Of a stretch of DNA of 64,000 bases, positions 34,363-47,518 are shown piece after piece. Source of the DNA: Paragordius varius (taxonomy: Eukaryota; Nematomorpha); the NCBI GenBank assembly GCA_964247055.1, contig OZ176054.1:6882001-6946000 (forward strand), read 5' to 3'. Position numbers and translations under genes: made by a program. Position 1 is the stretch's first letter; every line of letters begins with the position of its first letter. The notes under the pieces were generated by a model, which was not told where the DNA came from, did no database searches, and saw only the letters and a list, made by a program, of their open reading frames with translations.

Positions 34363-37300
34363 AAACACCCCCCAAAAAAATCTTAAAAAGCAATAACTAA
34401 TTAATTTATCATAAAATTTTATTGAAAATTAAAATTTTTTTTTTAAATATATTACTACTAGTCAAAATTTTTAAGTTAATAATTATGTTTTAATATCATT
34501 TTTTTTAAATAAATGTTAATCAAATGTGACGACGCAATATAGAAAACCAAAATTTACTATGTATATATACACATTCACTAATATATTATAATATATGGAT
34601 TGATAGAAAAGCAGTAATATTATCATTATAAATATTTAAATAAATTTAAATATAATTTAATTTTTGAAAATAAAATAAAGCAATATTTGCTAAGGAATCC
34701 TAATATATAATTATTTTAAATTGAATATGCGAGTAAAAAAACATATTTTTGCGGAAACAGAGAGTTTAAATAAAAAAAACTACTTGATCGACATTATGTC
34801 ACCAATTAAGTAAATAAACCTTTATACATTCTTTGATTCAATTTATTTTAATTTTTTAAATTAAAATATTTAAGTTATTTTTTTTTATCGAAAGGAAATA
34901 ATTAACAACTCATAATCTAAATTTTACAATATAATTTAACAAATTATGTCAACTCGACACAATGTCGCCCCAAAAATGAAGAGTTTCCTATGCTTATTCC
35001 TTATTTAATTTGAAAGAATATTTTGTATTAAAATTAATATTTAGAATAAAACAGACATATATCACAAGGCTTTTATAAAGAATTTATGTCTATGCTATTT
35101 TAATTGTTTTACGGAATATTAATATGCATATTGCGACACTAGGCACTTAAACACTCCCTTTTAGCCGTTTCATTGAAAAAATTATCATTTTTTAACAATC
35201 AGTTTTTAAAAATATACCATTAAAACCACAAATAAATTTCTTTAGCAGTTGTAAACTCTATATTTTAAAAATTTAACAAAGGCTTACAAAATTTATTAAA
35301 AATGTTTATGTTCAAGCTTTTCATACGAAAAAGCTATTCAATTTAATTTTTTTGCAAAAAAATATATATTCCAAATCAATGAACCAGTTGTTGGCATTTC
35401 TTCAAATGAAATGTTTCAAATTATATATATCTCACTCTTATAATCCTCTTAAATATTCTTAAATATTTTTGGAAAAAAATATTTTTTCAAAAATTTGTGT
35501 ACATGAAGATAACCAACCAACTAACTAACCATTAAATCTGTTAGAATCATTAGGATTCATTCGATTAACATATCCATAGGCATATGAGAGTGATATTTTA
35601 TTTTGATATTTTCGAATCCAACCTATTTATAAGAGTTATGTGGTGGATAGTATTCATATATACCTAACATATGTTAGCAAAAATTATAAAATTCTTACGT
35701 CTTGCATAAATATTGATAAAATGTTTAATTTTTCCGATCTCGAAAATATTTAAAATGCAATACTATATTTTCAATTGTATTTGTTAAATAACGATAAAAT
35801 ATGATTTTTTGAATATTAACTATTAATAAAATCATAAAAGTAATATTAATAGTAAGTGTACTTACTATCAATAAAAATTTGTGGCACCAATTATTGAATA
35901 TTTTCCAATTCAAATAACTTTTTATTTCGCATGATTTATAACCCACGGGTGCTTCATACTAAATCTCTTTACTAAATGCATATCTACCAAATTGTTTTTC
36001 AATTTATTTTTAATAATTTGAATATTTTTATTTGAGAATATAGATATAAACATTTTACTGGAAGATTTTTTTATTTTAGATGATTCAGAATATTATGTAA
36101 TTGGATTAAATATCACCAAAATATGTTATGTAACTAGATCCTTTGTTAAGTAAAATATGATAATAGATGGAAATGTGTCAAAGGATGGACCCTTATCAGA
36201 TTACATGCAGAAAATATACATGTATTCAAGAGGATATTTTAATATTGAATTTCTATTTTTGATTTAAAAAATTCTTTTTAATTAAATTAACCTGATATGT
36301 TTGATTTATTTCATATAATAAAATATCTTGTGTCATTCTAAATGTCATTATCAGTTATGTAATGTAAAATGAAAGTAAACCCTTATAATTTAAAAAATTT
36401 ATACAAATTTTATTCAAGTATAAATTATATATTATCAAAAATTTGATTGACATGTAAGAAATGTGCTAAATGTTAAAAAAGTGTAAATTTTTGGTTTTAA
36501 GGCAAAATACCGAGTCATCTTTTATTAAAAGCGTGAATTAAGCGCCATATTAATGTAAAAATAGGGTTTTTCGAAAATACAAGTTCATAAAATATATTTT
36601 TAACGCAATGTTCAAGTGAAGTCTCATTTCGACTCCATAAACCGATCATTATTGGGCAACATTTTAGAATTTACTGGCTCCCCCAACTCCTTAAAATCAG
36701 ATTAAAAAGAATAATATAAGGATGTAACGGTTTTCCTTTTTATAATTTAAGGTGACTGAGATTTCGTATTACATTGCGCCATATATCCCTTAATTATTAT
36801 GTGGATTTTAAGTATAATTTCTCTTTAAAATCCTAAAGGCCTATAATTTAAATATTATGCTTATATCATTCCAAACTATAATCAAACCCTTTATATAATC
36901 TCCCGATCTTTTGCAATTCATAGGTGTGATAATAGCATAAAGGTTTGGACAGATATATTTCGCGTGACAAGGGTTATAATATGCTAAAAAACGATTCTCC
37001 ACATTAGCCCTGAATAGGATTGCCGAGACATTCGTTTATGAGACGGTTAAAATTAATTCCATTTTCAATTTTGATGTTATATGCCAGACTTAATTTATTA
37101 ATTATCATTATTTTCTGGTCGGGACAAATTTTTAAATTTAAACAGATTTGAATATAATTAAGAATAAAACCGATAAAAAATATATACAAATTCAAAATTA
37201 TATTTACAGATATGAAAGCTATTTTACAAACTTATAAAGCTAGAAACAGGGTTTAATTATCAAAACTCCAGTAATATGTATCCAGCTACCCCCGTCTATA

Positions 37301-37521
37301 TTTTCTATTGATTATAGACATATTTTTCGCAATGTAATCAACGGTAAGAATACGGTTTGCTTTGTGGCTAAAATAAAGCTGTTTTTAGCCATTTAAATAG
37401 CCTCGCTATATCAAAAAGGATTTTTACGGATACTAGACCGTGCTTTTTTATCTTTAAGACTGATGATAGATGTAATTTGTCAAGCAAAATATCCCAAACG
37501 GGTGGGGCTAAAAGAAGGGTT
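34363..37521. other. AT-rich DNA downstream of Islet
   Basis: Includes the Islet 3' region. AATAAA words are frequent by composition and none can be singled out. No other gene seen. Confidence 0.4.
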
Positions 37522-37761
37522 CAGTGTCGTAGCTCAGGGGAGCGGGGACCGGGTGCCATAGTTGAAGGGGCACCGGATTAAAAAAAATTTTTTTTTAAAA
37601 GTTTTTATTCTAAAAAATACTTAAAAAACCAGCCATTTATGAGTATACAGTTTGAATTGTATTATTTTTTATAATGCAAGGGGTGGCACATGGAGGGTAA
37701 GGAAGGGAGACGCCATCACGGATTCATGCACTGAGCGCTAGAAATGCAAGCTAAGCCTCTG
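37522..37761. mobile_element. hAT-type MITE (AGGCGTAG family), copy 3
   Basis: Begins CAGTGTCGTAGCTCAGGGG and ends GCAAGCTAAGCCTCTG. It shares the GGGTGCCATAGTTG, CCATTTATGAG and GCACATGGAGGG-like landmarks with the other two copies. The 8-bp flanks agree at only about half the positions, so this is an older copy. Confidence 0.7.
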
Positions 37762-37769
37762 GTCTGATT

Positions 37770-38841
37770 CAAAAAATGGCTCCATCATGATCAGCGCATT
37801 AATAACGAAAATATATTAGGCCAAAATGAATTGTGGGGGCTAATTCAAAATTCAAGAAGCAATTTTTTATTTGACGCTTACATAAATAGCGAGCTCCACC
37901 CACATAGAGCTCTAAGAGCATTCCATAAATTTTTATTCTTTGTTAAAAAAACATTATTTTTACAGGGGGTGAAGCGAAACTTATGGACTAAATAAAATAA
38001 TGGGTCGATTACACTAGGCGCATTAAATAAATTAAAAATATTTTTTTGGATGTAATGATTCTGCAAAAACCAAATATTTTTTTGGATGTAATGATTCTGC
38101 AAAAACCTCATTTTTAACCAACATTTCCCGCTCTACGGTATATTTATAAATGAATAATAAGATTAAAATTGATGTTAAAGTAAAATCTAATCAAGACAGT
38201 ATGTATATTTAGATACTGGAGGCTACTGTAAAATCCAAAATATTTATTAATGTCGACACATTGTCTTACATGGAAAAGAAAAAAAATAAAAATATTATAT
38301 GGTCGGTAATGTGATTAAAAATACAAAGAAAACTTTTTTTGTCATACAATTTGTATATGGAATATTTTTTAAACAGCAACTTCAAAAGAACAAGACTTTA
38401 GTTATAACGTTTTAGTGTAATTAGTATTATTATTTATAATAATTATATATTTTTAATATTTTACGAAGAAGTTAATAATGATAATTAATGCATTTAAAAA
38501 AATATATATGTATTTCAACCCTTTTGACGCTTGTGAGTTTAAGCAATTTGTATGTTCCCTAACGCTAAGATCATGCTGAAAAATATTATATTCCTTTGTT
38601 TTACATATTGGCTAAATAAGTTGATTCATTCAGCCCAGCGGTGACCAACACAAATTGCTTTAGAGGGCGCATTTCTAACTCCGAAAAAAACGGCGGGCCG
38701 CAAATATAAAAAGAAATGGCAAAAAATGCTAACAATCGTTAAATGACTATGAGCCAGGAATACCCAAAACATTATGGCTTTGCAGACCGCATATTGAAAA
38801 TATATATGGACTTTATTTAACTCTAAAAAATTGCATACACA

Positions 38842-38871
<30 letters not shown>
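37770..38871. other. AT-rich DNA with a candidate hAT end
   Basis: At 38636 the word CAGCGGTGACCAACACAAAT, followed by GGCGGGCCGCAAA, looks like a hAT terminus. No matching second end with a duplication was found, so the element is not called. A ~34-bp direct repeat (AATATTTTTTTGGATGTAATG) occurs at 38037 and 38073. Confidence 0.35.
38843..38869. repeat. (AT)n microsatellite
   Basis: About 13 AT units directly left of a MITE terminus. Confidence 0.9.
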
Positions 38872-38876
<5 letters not shown>

Positions 38877-39450
38877 CCATTTGCATTTCAAGAGTGTTCT
38901 TGAACACTTCAAGTTGGTCCTTGAACAGTTCAAGTTGGTCCTTTGACTTTTTTGTTTTGTTTTAATTTTTATCAATCAAATCGTAAATAATTCATTTATT
39001 TTATTGTTTTTGACTTATTTTCTATTATTTAACATAAATTTTAAATCGATATCAACTTTTAATCTTTGAGAAACCGTATATCTTTATCCATTTCTTAAAT
39101 AATTTTGGATATTTATAAGATTTTAACACTAAATGAAAAAATATACAAGTTTTCTGGGTTATTAATTAAAATATTTCATCTAAAACATTTAAAAATCAAT
39201 AATTTTGTTCAATTGAAAAAAAATAGTTTGAAACAAAAAAGTGGTTTTTCAAAAAAAATTTTTATTTTTAAATAAATAAATATATAATAAATAAAGAAAA
39301 CTAGGTTATTAATAATAAAATAAATGCAAAAATTATGATTAAATCAAAATTTATAAATTTTAAGGACCAACTTGAAATGTTCAAGGACCAACTTGAAATG
39401 AAGGACAATTTGAAATGTTCAAGGACACTCTTGAAGTGCAAATGGTATAT
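38872..39450. mobile_element. long-TIR MITE of the ATACCATTT family, copy C (divergent)
   Basis: Begins ATACCATTTGCATTTCAAGA and ends with the reverse, TTGAAGTGCAAATGGTATAT. The arms hold two to four iterations of a ~22-bp unit, CTTGAACAGTTCAAGTTGGT, and its inverse. The 440-bp interior is very A/T rich and non-coding. TA flanks fit a Tc1/mariner-type mechanism. Confidence 0.78.
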
Positions 39451-40127
39451 TTACACCAGTTTCGCTAGTTCGTTGCCCAAATTCGGAGTTAATATAATAT
39501 GAATTATTAATTTGACTAAGAATAATTCCTAAGAACATCAACTACACCCTATTTATTTAGTAATTTTCCAAAATTTTCGTGGGGCGCACAAAATATCTCG
39601 GTGTGCAGAGTATTAAACCTTCCTGCTATGAGTCAACAAAAATATTGCTATATATATGAATTTATAACTAACTTTAATACACAACCTATTTAACACATAA
39701 TTAAAATAAATTCAACATAGAAAAAAGTCTGAAGAAAGTTTTTGAAGCCTCTGTTACTCTCAGTTTGATAATTATAATGTAAAATGAGTATAAAAAAGAT
39801 AGTTTTTATTTATTTAATTTAAAAATTAAAATTTAGTGTCACAAGACAGTATTGTATGGAGTACATCCAGTTAAATTAAATATTAGAATCATATATATGT
39901 ACATTATTATATAATTTTTGCACAATTACAAAATTAATACTGCACAGTTTATGGTATAATGTGTATATTGTTAAGTTTAAAAAAGGTTAATACAAATATG
40001 ATTGTACATATTACACCATAAAGATAAAAATACAGATATTTAAAAATTGATACTAAGTCACAGTTATTTTATGGATTAAAAATATCTTGTTAAACACTTT
40101 TCTTTGCAATTGTTTATTTGTGCTAAT
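39451..40127. other. AT-rich DNA 3' of the ligase-like gene
   Basis: Searched on the minus strand for the missing C-terminal domain (PKSxxGKxLRR-type motif) of the acyl-CoA-synthetase-like gene. None found. Confidence 0.45.
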
Positions 40128-43100
40128 TTACTCATTTGTAACCTGAGGTTGAAGGTTTTGCTAAAAATTATATAAAAAATCAAAATATATATGAAATTTA
40201 AAATTAAATATATATAAATAAATCTTTAAAAAATCGCTAATAATTAATATTATTCATTTGAAAATTTTTTAATACCACCTTTGTTTCCAGGTATTCGGCT
40301 ACAGTGGAAACATAAAAGAAGTGCATTTCTTTATCATAGTATACGACATCATCTACAACAAATTATATGGGTATAAAGAAATAAAATAAACCATAAATTA
40401 TCAGATTATTATAAATGAATAACATAAAATAGCAAAATATCTGTCATTAAACACAACGTACTAAAATAGCGGATCATGGGACATACATTTATAAAAGCCT
40501 GATTTTAAGTAATTTAAGAAAGAGAAATAAAGTTATCTTATTAATTTTTGCCATAAAATTAAATTACCTTATATTTAGGTCATTCCAAATAACTTTAACT
40601 ATAAAAGTATTGTTTAATTTGCTTAATTTATGTAATAATTCAAAGTTAAAAATATGCAAAATGCAAGATTTCAAATTCAAATTATGCGAGTTAATGTGAT
40701 GAAAGGTATAATTAAGACATAATCATATGGATGCTGGATTATCAAACATCTTCATACGATGAAAAACAGTCAGATAATGTTAAGAATGAAAAACCTAAAT
40801 CAGGAGGTAATTAAAATCTAAAATATGGTTTAATAAACCTTGGTTTAGAGACGATCAAAGTAAAAATATAAAAAATACCTGTATAAAACCAGCCATCCGA
40901 ATCTAATACTTTGGCAGTTTCGGCATCATCGTTTAAATAACCTAAATAATGGACAAAGAGGAAAAAAATATTTTATATGTGAGATTTTATATTTTAACAG
41001 TAGTAAAATCTTTTGCATAAAACTTGTGATACAAAACAAAATTACCATTCAGTTGAAATTTATGAAAAATAAAAAAAAAGATTGTAATGTAAAAGCCAAA
41101 ATAATTTATGTTTCTAATAATGTTTAAATTTCCGAAAAAAGGAAATATATGTATGTATAATTACCAATAAAAACTTGTGGTCCCTTTATACACATCTGGC
41201 CTTTTCGCATTGGTCCAAGCAATTCTTTACCTTCAACGCTTATAATCTAAAGATTAATAATGATTCGAAAATTATTATTATTCTATGAATAAAATGAAGA
41301 ATTTTGATCGGTCAAAAAATTTAAACTGTTTTATGACAGCTAATAAATGCAGTAATTCACGGTACTATTTATATGACAAACGCGTAAATATTATATATAT
41401 ATATATATATATAAAATAAAACTAGGAATAAACCGAAATTATTATCAAATTTTTTTAGTACTTACTGTTGGCAAAATAAAAATAAACTAAAAATTAATAA
41501 ATTAAATTTCACACTATTTTCCATAATCAATCGAACCTAAAACTGTACTGTAAAAATACCTTATTTTTATAAAGACTAGTCAAAACAAACTCATCTAAAT
41601 AATAGAATTAATCCCTTAAACAAATATTATACTTTGCAATGTGTGTTTGGTAGTAAAACACCGATAGAACCAACTCGTGTAGTTTTAGGAGGTGTAACAT
41701 GGCTCAGGGGGCTAAACTCAGTTAGGGAGAAACCTAATAATATATATATATAAATATATATATTATATTAAATAAAAATTATTATCATACTTTCGATTTG
41801 TATATAATAACATTTTTGATAAAACATATAGCTCATACTTGATAGAATTAATTACGCATTTAAAATTATTGCTTTGAACACAAGCTTATAATGCAGCATA
41901 CAATAAAATTGATTGTTAATTTTTAATTATTTATATTATCAAATAATTATAATTTTAAAGGCATATAATTTATTTTAAAAGATTTTTTGCGTAAAATTTA
42001 TTTTTAATATAAACCTACCAAAAAATAATAAATTTAAAAAATAACTAACTAAATCTTATGTCTTTAAGGGTTTTAAACTTTTGCCTAATAGCTTCAATCA
42101 AGGGCTGATTAGGTTGTTCCGTACCAAATATCAGTTCCTACACATAAATTAAATATAATGTAATATTTTTGGGGAATATCGATTGGTAAAAATTTAAATT
42201 AAGTCAATTGATTTGCCAAATTTTATATATAAACCATTAAAAGTAAACCAATTCCAATATTAAAAAGAAATATGTAAATTTAATAATATGGCTGTATACC
42301 TTCAATTTGGTTAAATCGGTTTTCGCAATCATTGGATTGGAATGGAAAAATTCTGCTGTTTCCGGTGTGGCATAAATATGTGAAATCTAGGAACAAGTAA
42401 TAAAATCTTGAAAATATAAAGGCCAAATATTCAATTTTAGCCTAAGTTAAATTTTTATTTATAAGATCCTCCTATTTAGGGTTTAATTAAAAAGCGTTAA
42501 AAATTTATCATACCAGTAATTCCATACATTCAAAATTTATTCAACTTACAACAAATATTTTAAGTAGGCAGAATCACAAAAACAATTTTTCGTATTATTT
42601 ATTTTTTACTATTAAGCACTGTTAATCATAGATTAATGGAAATTTTTTTACCTCTCTTATAATTCACAAAAATGAAACCATCAGCACTTTTTTCATGCAT
42701 AGCAAATTTTTCGTATTGAATTAATTTTTCCCATTACGCATCGTTAAATTAATGCAGTAAAAATTGTGAATTTATACAGACAAAAAAAAAGGTAGAAACT
42801 TAAAGAAAAATTATTTTTTAACAGAATATCACATATAACCGTGATATTTAAATAACTCATTATTTTATGTTGCAAATTATATTCAAATATACCTTTCACA
42901 ATTGTATATTGGGAAAGAAAAACAAAAAATATTTGTCATTTTTACTGTATTAATAGATTATTGTATCAATAGATTAACAAAATAAAAAAGAAACTTTGCA
43001 TTTTTCCAAACACAAAATAAAAGCCGAGGGATCCAAATGAGGCATAAGGTGAAGCGAAGATCCCTGTATAAGACTGTATAGGACGGCAATTATAAAGCCA

Positions 43101-45963
43101 TACGCAGTGTGCATAGATATGGTGTTTAGTATATTATCATTGGAATGAATGTCATACATGACTCTAGCAATTAACAAGAAATATGGAAATACTTATTTTA
43201 CTATGAGATAATTTTCTATATAAATATATATTGGCTAATTTTGAATAATGGTATAGTATAAAGTGGAATTATCACAGCTTGTAATATTTTAATTTATAAA
43301 ATTTTATCCTGGTTATTATAAATCAGGTAAGTTTATGCAAGATACAAAAACGTATTAAACTCCGTTTGTGTGATATAGTTATTATTATAAATGATAAATA
43401 TATTAAGATGCAAAAATAAATTTTTTAATACAGTCTATCTCCAATCAAAAAATATGTAATTGCAGTTTGCTTTTTTTAAATCACCATTTCAGTCCCAAAT
43501 TCATGATATAAAACTAAAAATTGTTTTAATTCTGAAGAACAGAACAAAAACCAAAGTTAATAATTATAAAATTATACCTAATTTGATACAAGTTAGCCAA
43601 TATGTTATGATGGCTAAGTAGGACAGCTTTAGGCGTGTGAGATGGCGTTGGATGTCCACCCCGTGTATAAAAGATTGCGGCAACGTCAGTTTTCGGTTCC
43701 ACTGATAATTTTGTATGCGCTATGATATATGATCAATTAAAAAAATCTAAGCTAAAATTTTTAATTAGCATTAAAATAACGTCAAAAATAGAGAATGCTT
43801 GTTGCTCTTTTTATTAATAATAAAATTTTATAAAAAAATTTTTTAATTAATATAAGTTTACTTACCAATGACTGCTGGATCTGATTCTTGTAAAAATTTA
43901 TCGAAATTTGTTGTATTTTCGGTTTCACCATTAAACAAAATGACTTCCTAAGCGAAATAGGAAAAATAATAAAATTATAATATTAATATAATGAAATTTA
44001 TATTGTAATAAAGATATTTCAGTCCATTTAAATTATACTTCAATAGATTCACAATTCCTGAGAATTTTGCTAAATTTAGCCTCCAAATCTACAGTGGTAA
44101 ATACATATTTGGGAGCCGTTTGTTTTAGTTGGGTATCAATTAATTCTATAGTATATGAAATTAAATTAATTTAGCATGTTAAAGAATATTTAAACATTAT
44201 AATATGGACATTTTTTTAACATAAAAAATGTTCATATTATATTATTATGATGAATTCGTTAATCATAAGTATATATATATCAGCCTTATAAAATTAAAAA
44301 CACTTTTGTCTCAAGCATAAAAACCAAGGAGTTGAAATTTATATTTCTATATAAATCATCCGCATGATACAATAACAAGCATTATTATTGTCTTTATGGC
44401 TCTTTAATTTTGTAAATATATAAATTTTATGTGTAGGTAAGGAGTTATATATTCTTACCGCCTTTTCTTGCTTAAATTTTAAATCACAAATTTATAAAGA
44501 ATTTATGCCAATGATAAAAATCAATTTTTTTCTATATGGACCAATAGCAATACCAATATTCATTTTTATACGCTATTTTCTCCTTTCAAAGGAGTTAAAA
44601 TATAACTAATTAAATTTTTGGTTAAATATTATTAATAAGGCGAAACATACTTTGATCACTGTTTGGATTCAAGAAAATGAGTATGCCCCCAGCCCCTAAA
44701 ACGCCCACAAAAGTAAAAATGATTTCTGCACAATTCGGTGCCAGAATGATAACACCATCGCCCTGCTTTAGTCCGTGCGTTAGGATTGCGGCACAAACTT
44801 TACGAGCCGATGTTAGGAGTTGAGGGTAACTGTAATTTTTTTGTTGTGACACATCAACCTAAAATGCATATAAATATATAAATTTTGGTGAAAAATATTT
44901 AAAAATATATAATTAAATGATAATAATTGATATGACCATCACAACTAATTCCGATTAATAATATATTTTGATCTTATACAAATTTTTGTGAAACTATAAA
45001 ATGTAAATTTATGATTGTATAGGATCGAGACAAAGATTAACTTGGTGTTTTTGTGTGAAACATCCAACTAAAATGCATATAATATTTTTTATTTTATACA
45101 AATTTTGGTGAAAAAAAAGAAACGTGAATTGATGAAAGATTTTAAAATAATGTGGTAAACTAGTTTAATTATTGACGTTAAATATAGGATAAAATGATTT
45201 TACATATATCATAGCGATATACATATAAATTTAATAACAGTTATAAATAAAAACTCTCATCAAACGCGCTAAAACCATAAATTAATATCGGCATGGGGAA
45301 TAAAATTTAAAATTATGTAATACATAGGACTTAACCAAAATATCATCAGTGAATAAATCAGATAGTATTATGATTATATGTGATTGTCGTATTATTTTAA
45401 TTATTGATAAAATCCAATCTTATTAAAATCCAATCTTATTAAAATCATTGACGGAAATTGTTGTTTCATTATCTATTGATTAGTGAATGTTTTTTTTTAA
45501 ATTTTTATTTGAATTACAAATTATAACATTTTTTCTCTTAAAAATATTATGCTAACAAACTATCAAAGAATCAAGTTAACTTACCAAAAAAATACAAAAT
45601 TTGAGGTTAAGTTTTAAAGCGTAAGGAAATGTAATTTAACATATTTGGCATTTATGGCACATAAATTAAAAATTGATTAAAAATCAATGCCTGAGGTAAG
45701 TGCTAATTAAAATAATGCTTTTGTTTTTTAATTTGCATAAAATTGCATATAAAAGCTAAATCTGATGCTTTAAAAAACAATATTGATTAATTAATATTAA
45801 ATTAATTTTCCCCAAATAAACAATATGGGCTTACAATAGCTTCTTTATCACCAATTTTTTTAAATTCGGAAATCAGAAAATTAGAAAGCGTTATATTGGT
45901 AGGGATTGTCAAATCAGAATATTTGCTTTCAAGAATTAATTCTGCTTCTGTTAAATGATTCAT
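40128..45963 (-). CDS. acyl-CoA synthetase / 4-coumarate:CoA ligase-like, probable pseudoenzyme
   Basis: Thirteen exons: 45835-45963, 44651-44858, 44039-44145, 43866-43947, 43578-43719, 42995-43163, 42300-42386, 42050-42137, 41633-41733, 41165-41246, 40879-40941, 40279-40352 and, less sure, 40128-40160. Together ~454 aa from MNHLTEAELILESKYSDL. Phases agree at every junction. The ANL-family fold is clear: HGLKQGDGVIILAPNCAEII, HTAYGFIIAVLYSLIQGSS, SPLSHVTPPKTTRVGSIGVL, GPMRKGQMCIKGPQVFIGYL, DSDGWFYT. Catalytic parts are altered. The ATP loop YSSGTTGxPKGV reads YTRGGHPTPSHTPKAV, GYGMTE reads SFSLTE, and TGD reads TDD. The hinge DRxKELIKYKG is replaced by STVAEYLETK, and the C-terminal lysine domain was not found. 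The frame extends ~56 codons upstream without a Met, so the exact start is uncertain. A probable 5' UTR exon ends at 46416. Confidence 0.85.
41392..41413. repeat. (AT)n microsatellite
   Basis: About 11 AT units in an intron of the ligase-like gene. Confidence 0.9.
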
Positions 45964-46933
45964 ATCAAGGCTAACATTAGTTTGTCCCGGTGATGTAATT
46001 TGTAATTTAGGTATTTCAGGGTTTAATTGATTATCTAGAGATGCTTTTTGCGAACCGTTATTTAAATTTCCATTTAAACTTTTTTGATTATTACAGTTAG
46101 AATTGTTGACTATTGTAGGACCATGTTTCAAATCTAATCAACCAAAAAAATATTTATATTAATTATATATATATATATATATGTGGGTGTGTGTGTGTAT
46201 ATATTACTTTTTAAGCTAAATTGATCACCAATATGTTTGAAATTTTTATAACCCAGTATATTAGAATTTTGTTGCAAACAACTTTGACATTGACCCATTA
46301 AAAAGTGGTGAAAATTAAAAAGTTTTATAAATATTTAAAAAATTTATTCAATTAACAGTATCTAATTGTTTTTGTTTGCTTTAAATTTAAAAAAACAGAA
46401 AATCAAAATATTTACCTTATAAACAGATGGTCGAACTACAGATGTAACGTGTTAAACACTTGTCTTAATAAATTATCGGTATTCTTGGGGTATTTTTCGT
46501 CCCAATAAAACTCTAATTTATAAAAAAAGTAAACAGAATACTGTGTTAAAAATTAAAATAATCATGTATAAATAATATGACCAGATATTTTGAACTTGGA
46601 CGCAGTACAAAATAAAAACATACTTTGCCTGTTTTTTACACCATCGATGTGGATTATTACACAGTTTCTACAAAAAAATATCCTGATGAAATATATATAT
46701 TCTGATAGGAAAATATGAGGATTATCATGGTCCTTTTGATTTTAACCATTACGAGTTATTTAAGTAGGTGCTCCGTTTAAAATTGCAAAAGGTGCGCAAT
46801 TTTTTTCAAATATATTTTTTGGTGAAAGCATGTTTCATTTCAAAAATATCACTAAAATATAACATAAACTTATAAAAAGCCTAAAATTTTTAGATGTGGG
46901 CTCTGAAAGTCCCAAATTTTTTGGCTCTTTTAA
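45964..46933. other. 5' region of the ligase-like gene
   Basis: The open frame continues to 46131 (Asn-rich, no Met), with an acceptor-like TTGATTAG just before it. A donor AAG/GTAAAT at 46416 suggests a 5' UTR exon. A TA/GT microsatellite is at 46164-46202. From ~46560 the dispersed repeat begins. Confidence 0.45.
46164..46202. repeat. (AT)n(GT)n microsatellite
   Basis: AT run followed by a GTGGGTGTGTGTGTGT run and TATATA. Confidence 0.9.
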
Positions 46934-47514
46934 CACTTCGATTTAAATTGGGGTATCTAAATACCCCAGACTAGATTTAAATTAATATTTTTAAAAAATT
47001 ACTGAAGGAAACGGTCATAATTTAAATATATGCTTCTATCCTGATAAAAATTATATAAATATGCCAAAATATCTTGATAAAATTTTGTTTTGAAAAAAAA
47101 GTTCCATCTCAAACTACTTCAACGCCATTTTTATTTTACAAAATTTTTGCAAAATATCGTTTTTATTTTATTTTAAGCGTAAAACTAAAGCTAATTTTTT
47201 ATATAATTTACATCTAACATTGATAGAAATAGAAAAAGCGGTTTAGTTTTTATAATTTTTCAATTTTACATTTTGACACGTGTCGCGTTGACGAAATTTT
47301 TATCTTTCGGTTTTAGCTTAAAATAAATAATATCAAGTATTTTTGAATAAAATTTTTTATATATTTCGGTTTATTAATGTTAGATAATGCAAAATTTTGC
47401 CATGGTTTCGAATACTTCCATACTTTGTAAAATATTAGATTTTAAACAGGCCTGGGGTATCCAACTACCCCAATTTGAATCGAAGGACTAAAATAAGTGT
47501 TTTGTATCCAAGTG
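46934..47514 (-). mobile_element. TTAA-type MITE copy (T8)
   Basis: 581 bp between TTAA at 46930-46933 and 47515-47518. Plus-strand ends are CACTTCGATTTAAATTGGGG and TTTTGTATCCAAGTG. Full length, minus orientation. It is inserted in a copy of the dispersed repeat shared with 8.0-9.2 kb. Confidence 0.9.
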
Positions 47515-47518
47515 TTAA

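Noticed and set aside
38636-39610. A hAT element around MITE copy C
   Set aside because: The left end looks hAT-like, but no matching right end or 8-bp duplication could be found.
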